A model generated the notes under the pieces. That model ran no database searches. It saw only the letters and a list, made by a program, of their open reading frames with translations, and was not told where the DNA came from. A stretch of 64,000 nt of DNA. Origin: Tubiluchus corallicola (Eukaryota; Priapulida; Priapulimorpha; Priapulimorphida; Tubiluchidae). The stretch lies in contig JAQGDQ010000029.1 of assembly GCA_030141605.1 (NCBI GenBank), forward strand, positions 48,501-112,500. The letters run 5' to 3'. This document shows, piece after piece, positions 50,623-60,488 of this stretch (position 1 is its first letter; each line of letters opens with the position of its first letter). The position numbers and the translations under genes are program-made.

Positions 50623-51204
50623 TTGTACTTTCGTGGCAGCCAATGCGGTGAACGCAAGGCTCAAGTTTTCCTAACAAATCAGACTGCTGCCATCTACGAA
50701 CAACTGGCGAATCTAGAGACTCAACAGCCTCCATCCAAGGATATCAACGAACTGACAGTTGACGAGATTATCGACTTTATGAAGAAGCACTTTGACCCGA
50801 AACTCTTCATTGTGCGAGAAGGTTCTTCTTGCACAATTGGATTTTTTTCAATCCGAGACCCACAAGATGAAGCTCTGAGGCAGAGATTTGTATGCTCTGT
50901 CAACAACGAAGCTATGTTGAAGGCTATCTTCAAAATCAAGGATGAAGATCTGACTTTTGCACATGCTGTCCAAGACGGTACCAAGACTGAGGATACGGCA
51001 AAGGTTGCCAAGGAAACTGTCTATGGTTCCAAGACCAGGCCCGTCAACAAAGTCAAGCTGAACCAGAACAATGGTCAACGAAAGAACCATCAGCTGCCAA
51101 ATTCCACAGACATGGATACAAAGTGCTACCATTGTGGAAAGGCCCACAAAGTGACTGACTGTCTCTACAAAGATGCCAAGTGCCATTTTTGTGACAAGAA
51201 ATGA
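50623..51204 (+). pseudogene. Ty3/gypsy gag with CCHC knuckle
   Basis: A 193-residue frame. The gag core includes IDFMKKHFDPKLFIVRE and FAHAVQDGTKTEDTA, ending with a zinc knuckle CYHCGKAHKVTDC and a second CHFC. The N-terminal gag part lies in another frame just upstream. Gag forms the element's RNA-packaging particle. Confidence 0.82.
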
Positions 51205-51355
51205 CATTTGGAAGCAACGACAGCAACGGGACCAAAAATCTGGAAAGTCCGTGAGGAGAATCACGAAAGATGAGCTTGTCAAGGCAATCCTTCGCAAGGT
51301 TCCCAAAGATTCTCCTAGTTTGAATGTCTAAGTCAACATCTAAGACCGACAGTTT

Positions 51356-52190
51356 AAGATGGAACTTGACACTGCAACCTCAGGAAATTTTGTTTCAGTG
51401 CCGGTCTGGAAACAAGTAGGAAAGCCAAAGCTGGATGACGTCAGACATCGCTACGAGTCTACCAGCAAGCACAACCTGCCAGTGCTGGGAACTTTCATGG
51501 GCCAGACCAAGAATCCAAAGACTGATAAACAAAGCTCAATTCCTTACATCGTCACCAAGGTACCTGATCTGAACCTGCTTGGACGAGAAGCCGGGAATTT
51601 CTGTGGACAATGATCTAGGACTGAGAAGCATAGAGAGTCAAGAAAAGAGCAGGGGTGTAAAAACGTCACATCCGGAGACCTCTTATACGTCTTATGCTTC
51701 CCTGCAACGAGATTGCCACAACCTGTGCGATGAGTTTCCAGATCTCTTCAAAGAAGAATTGGGGTGTCTTAAGGACTTCGAGCTGGAAGTGAACTTCAAG
51801 TCTGACGCAAAGCCGGTTTTTCACAAGCTGGGAGGCTACACGAAGATCGACCTTGCTGATTCCTATAACCAGTTTAAGCTTGCACCTGAAAGCCAACGCA
51901 GGCTAGCTTTCAGCACCCACCGTGCGGTACTCCTGCAGCAACAACTTCGTTTCGGAATCAAGTCAGTGTCTGGTTACTTTCAGGAGATCATGGAAAACCT
52001 GACCAGTGATCTGCCTGGAGTCGCCGTCTTCCAAGACGATATGCTCATCAGCTGGCAAGACACCAATGATCACCTTAGCAACCTGGGATGCTTTCTCACT
52101 TGTCTGAACGACAAAGGACTCAGATGTCGTTGTAAAAAGTGCTTGTTCGCACAACCAAGTATTGAATATCTTGGACACACCCTATAGGCT
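51356..52190 (+). pseudogene. Ty3/gypsy protease remnant and reverse transcriptase
   Basis: The protease start is recognisable as MELDTATSGNFVSVPVWK (DTA in place of the usual DTG/DSG). After a frameshift the RT reads FPDLFKEELGCLKDFE, then KIDLADSYNQFKLAPESQRR (first catalytic Asp), then FQDDMLISW, the YxDD box with Phe instead of Tyr. The stretch between the substrate-entry region (FHKLGGY) and KIDLAD is shorter than usual, suggesting a deletion of RT motifs 1-2. Confidence 0.82.
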
Positions 52191-52225
52191 GAAGGAGTCG
52201 CAAAAGGATCCAAGGTCGAGGCGTC

Positions 52226-52830
52226 ATGAAGATGCCACCTCCTACAGATGTCTCAAGCTTGAAGTCTTTCTTGGACTCTGCTCAGTTCTACGGGAAGTTC
52301 ATACCAAACCTGGCTACTATGGCAGAGCCTCTTTACCACTTGGCCAAGAAGACAGTCCTCTGGAAGTGGGGAGATGAGGAGCAAACAGCATTTGAACTGT
52401 TGAAAAATGTGGTATCCTCATATCAAGTCCTTGCGCATTTCGTTTGAATTGGACCTGTCCTGTTTCATCGCTATCTGGACGGAAGCGAGCGCCCAATTGC
52501 CAATGTGTCCAAGACTCTCATGACTGCAGAAAGGAACTACAGCCAAATACATAAAGAAGCCTTAGCCCTTATCTTCGGCTCACGGAAATTTTACCAGCAC
52601 CTCTATGGGCGTCACTTCATACTAGTAACTGATCATAAGCCACTGACATCACACTTCTGACCAAAGAAAGGGACGCCACTTCTTGCAGCTAATCGTCTAG
52701 CTTGGTGGGCCCTGTGTCTGAACCAGTTTGACTGCACAATCGAGTGCCGGAAAACAGCGGATCAAAGCAATGCAGATGCCCTTAGTCACTTGCCATCTGG
52801 AGACGACAACGACTTTGACAGAGAGGAAAA
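52226..52830 (+). pseudogene. Ty3/gypsy RT thumb and RNase H
   Basis: Pieces in alternating frames: LKSFLDSAQFYGKFIPNLATM and ALYHLAKK-like thumb sequence near 52250-52350, then RNase H blocks near 52490-52790, including a YSQIHKEALALIFG stretch and an FYQHLYGRHFILVTDHKPL stretch typical of gypsy RNase H. Stops and shifts make it non-functional. Confidence 0.78.
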
Positions 52831-53000
52831 TGGTGAAGATATGGACATGGTATGTGCCATGAAAGTTCTCAGTCTTCAAGCCTGTGGATGCCAACAAGAG
52901 TCAGTGAAAGATCCAATGCTAGCTACAGTCATGCGCTGTCTGAGAAAGATGATCGCACAAGCACACTGAGATCAACGGAGAAGTCGAAAAGTTCCGGAAG

Positions 53001-53560
53001 TTGTCGGATTCACTCAGTATCTGCCATGGACGCCTCATCCATGGATCACGAGTTGTGATTCCACAGAGCCTGCAGTCCAAGAACCTGGATCTACTGCATA
53101 TTGGACACTTCGGCATAGAATGCATGAAACAGTTGGCAAGAACTGCTGTCTACTGGCCCGGTATTGATGCGGCTATCGAGAAGGCCAGCCGACGATGTGA
53201 CTCATGCAAAGAACATCAAAACAAGCTATCCAAGCCTGCAGTTCACCCATAGATGCTACCAGAGAAGCCATGGAGCCGCTTACACCTGGATCACGCCATA
53301 AACTTCATGGGTACGAACTGGCTGGTGATCGCGGATGCTTACACAAAGTATCCATGCATTCACTCTACATCTTCCATGTCCACTAGAGCCACTCTAGATC
53401 TGCTGGAAGTGGACTTTGCTCACTTCGGATTACCTCACACACTGATCACAGACAATGCATCAACTTTCATGTCTGATGAGTTTCAGAGCTGGTGCAGAAA
53501 ACGCTGGATCACACATCCCACAGGAGCACCATACCATCCAGCTACCAATGGACATACCTA
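53001..53560 (+). pseudogene. Ty3/gypsy integrase, truncated
   Basis: The HHCC zinc segment is present (GHFGIECMKQLARTAVYWPG, CDSCKEHQ). The catalytic core begins in the next frame with PWSRLHLDHAINFMGTNWLV and continues to TLITDNASTFMSDEF (second Asp) and PYHPATNG, where similarity stops just before the expected catalytic Glu. Foreign sequence of the CATA/CTTA-repeat type follows. Confidence 0.82.
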
Positions 53561-55080
53561 CATACATGCATACTTACTTACATATTTCCTTAAAAGTGTG
53601 TAAGTTAATAAAAGAAAATTAAACATCTTTTTGCAGTTAAACATTTAAAAAAACTGTAAAGGTGATGATGAGTGTCATCAGTTAGGCGTTAACAGTGTGC
53701 AAAAAAATATGCGAAATTTTAGAAAACCAGAATTATGCACTGCAGTGAGAGCAGACATTGATGCATTAATCCATTGCCTAAATTAATAAAATTATAAAAT
53801 TTATAATTATACATATGCACTTAAATGTATATAATCCGTGTTTGTGATGTGTTAGCAAATAATATCGTATTGTATTTGTTGCCAGATCTTATTATTTCTC
53901 AATAAAGTTACATCGAGAAGCCTGAAAATAATAATTGGGTATAACTTTCTTAAACCTGATTTTGGGTACAAGAGATCTACATGTTGGCGTTTGCCATTGG
54001 GAAAGTGACACGGTGTAATTTTTTTTAGTGCCATAATTTTGTAGCTAATTCATAATTTATTTAATTTCGTGTGAATAGGCGTTCTAGTTTATAGGTTTTA
54101 ACAATTATTCAGAGGATAAAAGCTGCATTAGAAGCATATAAGTCGACTGTGCTTAAAACACACTTGTTAAAAGGAAGCGCGTTTTAGCCTTGTGTGCGGT
54201 GGACTTTAGGAGCGCTTTCCATGTACACGATTTCGCATGTCCTAAGCACTATAATTATCATCCCGTAATAAAGTATAAAATACAAAGTTTTGTTCAGCAT
54301 GTGTGGTTGTATAGTATATTGAACATAAAGTACACTGATGAACAGCCACAAGTCTAAGAGAGAAGAAATACTCCCGGTGCAGAATCTATAGCAAAGCACT
54401 GGGGTCTGCAAAAACTGACTGTCTTTCACCTGGCTGTGGCTATATACCCCAATTCTGAGGCTAAACGTAGTTAATGTACGTCAATACTATTTAAAATCCC
54501 TCGGTGATCCATGGTTTTTGAAATGTAATAGTTTCTTTCCTAGACAAAGTTTGCAAAGGCAAAGGGTATAAAACACATTGAAGAGTATTTCATTAAATTT
54601 CCCAAATCCCTCATTAATTTCCAAGCTATTAAAATTTATTTTGGTTAATTCTAGCTGCAGGTGATTTAAAAAAAATTTATTTGAATTTTTAAAAGTTCTT
54701 GTGGTGATTTTGTTGGATTTCATTTTCAGTTTAGTATGCTTTATAATTGCAAATATAGGAAAATGATCCGCTACTTGATAAAGCAAAATATAATACAACA
54801 ATAAATCATGGTATTATTATCATAATAAGTAATAACAATAATAATTCATACAATAATAAATGTCATTAGTACTTCTTAATATATTGAATTCGTTAATTGG
54901 TGTATGTCAAATGCGTCTACTGATGACAATCATCACAGTTAATAGAATTTTCACTATATTAACAGGATTTAGCACATTTATTGCAAGGGTACCTAACTGA
55001 CATTAATATTTACATTTTTTAGACTTTAACTTGTTTTATTCACTACTTTGCAAAAATCTGCTTCAGTTTCTACACCAAAC
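53561..55080. other. Gene-free AT-rich sequence
   Basis: No gene, RNA or clear repeat recognised. Short open frames at 53852-54034, 54184-54429 and 54487-54801 on the minus strand show no domain signature and have AT-driven composition. Confidence 0.4.
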
Positions 55081-55600
55081 AAAATTCTACCATTTTTGGT
55101 CCGCAGATATTTAAATGTTTTTCTTTTTTGAACTCCTTCACATCAATAAATAGTTGTTTTCATTTTCTCGTTAATGTAGGTTCTCTGTCTTCCATAATGG
55201 TATATTCCAGTAGGTAAATCAACGGTATGTCCCACTTCGCATCTTGCCCCTCTTGTTCTCCTCACAAAATGATTTTTGGTGTTTCTTTCCTTATGTTTGT
55301 CGGTAATCTGTGTGACACTCTAATGTCACTGTCATCTATTTGCACCCCCATTGTGTTTGCTATATCTTCACAGTCTCATTTCTCCTTTGTCTCAGGCATC
55401 CAACTAATCTCTAAACATTCTCTTCTGCTATATTGTTCTAATCTGTCAATGGTTGCATCTTTGTCTATAACTGTCTCTTGCAATGTAGCAACAGTTAACT
55501 CTGGGGATGTAAGTGAATTTACCTGTGTGACTATGCCTGACATGTCCTTCTTCATATCCTCAAAGCTGTTCGAAATAAACTGTTGCGATTGATTAATGAT
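55080..55600 (-). pseudogene. LINE ORF1 fragment (coiled coil plus RRM-like domain)
   Basis: The minus strand encodes ATIDRLEQYSRRECLEI, the conserved junction between the coiled coil and RRM-like domain of L1/CR1-type ORF1 proteins (LEQYSRRNNLxIxGVPE). It is followed by DIANTMGVQIDDSDISVSHR. At least one in-frame stop occurs just after the junction (ETKEK then TGA). The plus-strand open frame of 121 codons over the same bases is a shadow. Confidence 0.75.
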
Positions 55601-55940
55601 TTCTTAATTAAAAGTAAAGCACAAGTTGCCCCTTCCTCTGTGGATAACAATGGGCGAACCACAAGTGACTACGTCTCTATAGCTAATGCATTCTTCCAGT
55701 CTGTAGGAAGTGATATGGCCAATAAATCCCATCTAGTGCGAAGACCTACCAATCATTCATAAATGCTCCAAATGAAAAATCTGTCTTCTTTTATCCTATC
55801 TCTGAATTCGAAACATTGTTGTCTCTTAATAAACGTAACGAAAATAAATCACCTGGCCCAGAAAATGTCCCTGTTAAATTCTACAAATTAGCAACTGATT
55901 TAATTTTGCTAATGAATCACTTATATTCTTATAATTCGTC
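55600..55940 (+). pseudogene. LINE ORF2 fragment, start of reverse transcriptase
   Basis: The plus strand encodes VSIANAFFQSVGSDMANKS and, in the next frame, LNKRNENKSPGPENVPVKFY, matching the linker and first RT block (K-SPGPDGIP-KLLK type) of non-LTR elements. It ends shortly after. Orientation is opposite to the adjacent ORF1 fragment, so the two come from different insertions or an inversion. Confidence 0.65.
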
Positions 55941-57300
55941 CCCCCTCCCTCCCCATAGCCCATCTTTAATGGTTATGAAGGCTACATTACTACCATCAAT
56001 TATAATTAAATGTTCTATACAATTATAGTTATTACTACAAGTATAATGTAAAATTTAATCTCTTCTCCCCCACTTAAATTTTGGTATGTATATTTATTCT
56101 TGTATATACAAGTAAGCGTTATGGTGCATTGTAATACAAATAAGTGGTACATTGACAGATAATCATATAATTCATATCTTAACTATTTAAAAAATTTTTT
56201 TCACTCTTTAAGGCTCACTCAAAGTCGTAATTACATATTATGTTTTCTTTTCTCAATTTCCAGGTTTATTGCTCTTATAACCATTGCTATTATTCATCAT
56301 TTACTTCATCCTTATTTACATTAAGTTATCTACAGCAGCATGCATAACTATAATCATTTTTCATTTAAGTAAGGTGAGTGTGTTAATGACCGTATGGTCA
56401 TACGCTCACCTCGCACTACTCAAATTAATTTATTTAAAGTTTGTTAATGTGTTTGATATTGTATATTTTGATGTGTGAAATAAAATTCATAGTTCATAAT
56501 GTTCTTTTAGGCTCTGAATGGCAGTCAAACACTGTAGCTGACCGACTGATCACTTGCTGCTGTTGTGTTGTTTTGTATTGACTGGGTATTCGTTGGTAAA
56601 TTTCGCGTAGTATCAGCTGCTTGTCTCCAAGCTGTTTGCATTCCCATATTTGAATTATTTTACGCGTTACTAGTGGAAGCGTTTTGTGCACTCCTCTCAG
56701 CAACAGACTGTGTTCTTTTGGGGTTATCGATCCTCGTGTCTCCATCATATGATAATCAATGATAAAAAGCTTAGAAAAACGTTTAAATTTTGTGTACGAA
56801 CTTTAAATTTAATGATTTTTGTCAGAGCTCAATCAAACAAACTGCTGTTTTGCACCGCAGCGCCACGTAAACAGTATCCGAACTTATGCCAAAGATTCCT
56901 AAATATGAAATTTTCGTGAAGCATGAGGTACATATTTGTATTCGCAATATGATCGCAAGTTATTCAAGCTCAACTTAATTTTGGTGATATTCCCCCTTTA
57001 ACTTTTATATAAGAGAAATTGTAGACAGCTGTAGTCATGACGTTTGCGGTCATGGCATAGCAGTTTAACACGGAATTTTGGCAAGCTATAAATTTTGGAA
57101 AAGCAAACAATGTGAACAATTTGTACATTTTGGATTTACAATCAAAATGATAAAAAAACTATAACTTGGAAGATTGTTAACATTAATAAAATTTGAATCA
57201 CCCGAAAATCATCATTGCTTTGAATGTATAAGCAATTTTGGTTCAAAAATAATGATCATCATATTGTAAACTTTTTTGGAATGTGAAACTATGCATATTG
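55941..57300. other. Gene-free AT-rich sequence
   Basis: No supported gene. Open frames at 56494-56748 (-) and 56565-56762 (+) overlap each other and show no recognisable domain. Confidence 0.4.
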
Positions 57301-57369
57301 AAGTTAAATTAAAAATTCAAAAAACAACTCATGACAACAGAAACATAAAATAGGAAATGGAACCTTGCT

Positions 57370-57534
57370 GGTCTTCCGAGCTAGATATGGTCCTATCTCA
57401 TCAAATGCACACTCTTGATCGCATACAGATTCGTATGAACTATTGGCCTCAAAAAATTCCCGCCACACGTCCTCCTTAGGTAATAGGCAGAGACAACCAG
57501 ACTTAGGTGTGGTCATAGCAAACGGATACTCTGA
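57370..57534 (-). other. Candidate orphan exon
   Basis: On the minus strand a good acceptor (TTATTCAATAATTTCAG) precedes about 165 bases of open, protein-like frame (FAMTTPKSGCLCLLPKED, then WREFFEANSSYESVC) with normal codon use, followed by a possible donor (AAG then GTTCCA). No partner exon is visible nearby and I do not recognise the protein. It could be an exon of a gene lying mostly outside the window, a transposon fragment or chance. Confidence 0.3.
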
Positions 57535-57689
57535 AATTATTGAATAATCAGAAAGATAAACTTTTATCAAATAAATGAAATGACCGATCATGTTATCACA
57601 TCTCCCGAAGTATGGGTAATGTTACGATACTGTGTGATTTAGGGACCCGGGGGTGCCCGACCTCATCCTTTTTTTAAAATTTTTCACCC

Positions 57690-57895
57690 CCTTTGAATAA
57701 TGAGACTATCGCAACCCTACTCCTCGGGCTTCATCTCTAACCTTTGCTTCTAAGGGCAGCTCCATTCCTAACCCTAGCTGCTCATCCTAACTCTCTCCTC
57801 CAAATAATGGAACTGACCTAACCCCCTCCAAATAATGACCAACCCTAACCCTAACTCACCTCTCCAAATAATGACCAACCTTAGTTGCTAACCTA
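57690..57895. repeat. Minisatellite with telomere-like CCCTAA motifs
   Basis: Degenerate units combining CCAAATAATGACCAACC with CCTAACCCTAACTCACC occur about four times. CCCTAA is the complement of the animal telomere repeat TTAGGG, but the units are mixed and short, so this is a minisatellite or interstitial relic rather than a telomere. Confidence 0.65.
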
Positions 57896-57899
57896 ACTA

Positions 57900-57960
57900 A
57901 ATGAAAGTTTTCGTTAAGTGGGATTCGAACCACCAGTCGGTTGTGATAAATGTGGTATAG
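57900..57960 (-). repeat. tRNA-like B box (SINE head or tRNA relic)
   Basis: On the minus strand GTGGTTCGAATCCCAC contains a perfect B box GGTTCGAATCC in a paired T-arm. No convincing A box or acceptor stem was found, so it is not called a tRNA gene. Confidence 0.4.
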
Positions 57961-58242
57961 GTGTCGTAGGGTTGTTGCGCATGCGTTATGCCTCTAATTT
58001 GTTGCAAAATGGGTGTGTTGTAGGTTTGCACATGCGTGGTTGCTGCAGTTTTGTTTGTCAGACCGGATCTGTTTTTGAGTTGCAGCGGGTAATATGCAGT
58101 AGCACTGTCGCACTGACTATACTGTACCGGCTTTAATGGTTTAGTTTCGTTTATATGGTATCATGGTATAATATGGTAATATGTTGTAGCTGTTAATGAC
58201 TTACAAATAAAATAGATCCGTCATACGTTTGCTGCTTTATGA

Positions 58243-58620
58243 ATGTCACCAATTAGAACACGCAGTATGTCTTCAGACCCTGAGTGGATGCCGGCACTGC
58301 TTAATAAATTAGATGACAAATTGGGAAAACTGTCTGCCGAGTTCGACGATAAATTAAAACCCTTGCGAGCAGGCATCGAGAAGTTAGCTGGACTATCGGC
58401 AAGAGTCGACGTACTCGAAAAAAGTTTACTACTAGTATTGAGAGCATTGAAAAAGTCGAGAGACTGGCGAAAGACGCTTTGATTGAAGCCAATTCTAACT
58501 CACAATATAGTCGCCGCAGCATGTTACTTATCTACGGTATTCCTGAGCCCAGGAATAGAGGCAAAGAGGGTTGTTTTTCCAAGGTACTTGAGCTCATTGC
58601 AAAGTATATGCAACACCATT
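58243..58620 (+). pseudogene. LINE ORF1 remnant
   Basis: A frame of 79 residues from the ATG at 58243 forms a coiled coil (LNKLDDKLGKLSAEFDDKLK). After a frameshift near 58430-58480 the next frame continues with NSQYSRRSMLLIYGIPEPRN, the conserved ORF1 coil-to-RRM junction. The similarity ends near 58620. Confidence 0.7.
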
Positions 58621-59177
58621 CCAAAAATGTGTTGCTATTTTGTTTTATGCTGCATTTCTCGTAGTTGAATACCAGTCCATGCTCTCTCGCTACTTCCATC
58701 AAGTTCAGTAAATTGGCATTGTGCTCAGCTTTGGTTTTACCATGTACGGCAATGTCATCACTAATGCCGTCTGCTCTAGGGCATTTTTCAAAAATGAAAT
58801 CTGTAACATTCGGGTCATGAAATTCTTTGCTAGCCCACAGGGCCTCGAACTTGGGTCGGGCAACTTAAGTCAAGATAGATTGCTGAACGGGTTGGTGACT
58901 CCAAATGTTAAAGAGCAGTAATATTTGCTTTAATTCTAAGGCAGTTACAAGCGCAGGAGGGTCGGTCCGTCCTAAAGTACAGAGAATGGGCCAATGGTGA
59001 TACAGTGTGAACGGAAACAGTGAACACAACAAAGTATAAATAAACAAACTGTTTGTCTTAGGTTTAACATTTTAATTGGCATAATTAATTAATTAATTCA
59101 AAACAATAAACAAAAAGAACTCACAACTTGCAAAAGAGCAGCGGGGTACCCCTCATTTAATAACAGTCTGCTAGCGT

Positions 59178-59597
59178 GTGTCATCGGCGGGCCTAATGAA
59201 GGGGTACTGTCAGTGGCGGTACCAAGATGGTATCTCCGGGGAGAGAGCTGATACAGAATTCGAGTTAGAACATTTGTCACCGCACTGGAAGGCTAAGATG
59301 GAAATATTACTGAATAAATGGCAAGGGGTGTTCGCTAGCACCGACCTAGATCTGGGCGAAACTAAATTGGCGGAGATGAGGATAGATACTGGGTCAAATG
59401 CACCCATAAGGTCAAGACCGTATCGTATCCCCAACAATCCTGAAAAGGAATTGAATAAAATTATACGAGATCTTTTGCAAGCAGAGCATGCCAATAGTCT
59501 GGCATGGGATCCCTTCGATGCCCCATTCCTGGGGAAAGAACAGGAGACGAAGGAAAATGATCTTCCGGAGATAAGGTATAGGAGAGGAGACGGATGA
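59178..59597 (+). pseudogene. Ty3/gypsy reverse-transcriptase N-terminal fragment
   Basis: A 139-residue frame encodes LLNKWQGVFASTDLDLGETK, MRIDTGSNAPIRSRPYRIP and a following helix IIRDLLQAEHA, the canonical start of gypsy RT. After a SPW-like position (SLAWDPFDAPF) it departs into unrelated charged sequence. Only this segment of a different gypsy family from the 50-53.6 kb element remains. Confidence 0.8.
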
Positions 59598-59955
59598 TGG
59601 GCGATTGGATGATGAAGAGACACCTTGCTCAGGAGTACCGGAAGAAGGAGAGTCGGATATCTCCAGTAGTTTGCCGCCACCACTACTGTCACTCGACGAA
59701 GCGCACTCTGGTGCTACAAAGCGCACCAGGAGTGAGAGTCATAGTGAACTCTCTTAGGTGAGAGCCAAATCTAGGCGAATGGAGAGTGAGACGACACCTG
59801 GTGAGCCCTCAAGTGTAGGCTCTACACCAGGGTCGGACAGCGAGGATGAAGCACTTCCCCAAATTGAAAGGGTAGTTACGATTACAGCAGCGAATACCCA
59901 GGCTATGGAGCCTATGGGTTGGCCCAGCGCCCTGCAGCATTGGTTGTGTAAATAA
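59598..59955 (+). other. Acidic/Ser-rich coding-like tract of unknown origin
   Basis: One frame, read through a single stop (TAG at 59755-59757), encodes acidic and Ser/Pro/Thr-rich sequence (VPEEGESDISSSLPPPLLSL; TTPGEPSSVGSTPGSDSEDE) and ends IERVVTITAANTQAMEPMG. Such tails occur at pol ends or between domains of some retroelements. The family is not identified. Confidence 0.35.
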
Positions 59956-60488
59956 AAATGTGTTTAGCATTATAGGTGACGAGTGTCTGCATTGTAAAGG
60001 AAAAGACTGACCTAGAAGAATTAATTATGGAAAATAGAAAATGTAGTAAGCCAGCAGAAATATATTAAAGGTTAAATAGTGTCAGTTAGGCTTTGGTGAC
60101 ATCTAGCGTCCAGTTCTCAAACTGCAGAGTGAAGCAGAAATCTCTGATTCGGCTAGCGGAGGCGATCTATTTTTAACATTTAGTGCTAATAATTTGGACA
60201 TATTTACCCCCCATGGTGACCTATAGCATGCCACAATACACATAGAACATATTTCTCATTCATCTAGTAATTTAAAAACAGTGGTACCTATGATATCCCC
60301 CCCCCCCAAAAAAAACACACCATATCTGCAACTCATTGTGTCCCGAAGATTACCTGTCACTTTCTATAGAGAATAAACAGACTGCACCATTTTGTCAGGA
60401 CTATATAAACTCATTCATAGGTTCCTCTGTGTAAATTAGAATACATGAAATTATTGCACTCACCATTTTGCAGAGATGTTTGCGACAA

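Larger units (their letters stand above)
50256..53560 (+). mobile_element. Ty3/gypsy retrotransposon, decayed and 3'-truncated
   Basis: After the primer-binding site come Gln-rich coiled-coil gag sequence (50330-50500), gag proper (WPDYWSRFCTFVAANA near 50600, then 50623-51204), protease remnant, RT, RNase H and integrase. Frames shift repeatedly (near 50505, 50670, 51205, 51600, 52190, 52445 and 53250) and the 3' half of integrase and the 3' LTR are missing. Domain order (RT before integrase) assigns it to Ty3/gypsy. Confidence 0.88.

Noticed and set aside
50848-51306. 152-codon minus-strand frame over the gypsy gag
   Set aside because: Antisense shadow; the plus strand has the CCHC knuckle and gag motifs.
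55227-55592. 121-codon plus-strand frame with hydrophobic stretches
   Set aside because: The minus strand encodes the LINE ORF1 junction motif LEQYSRR, so this is its shadow.
59210-59692. 160-codon minus-strand frame
   Set aside because: Antisense to the gypsy RT fragment, with no domain of its own.
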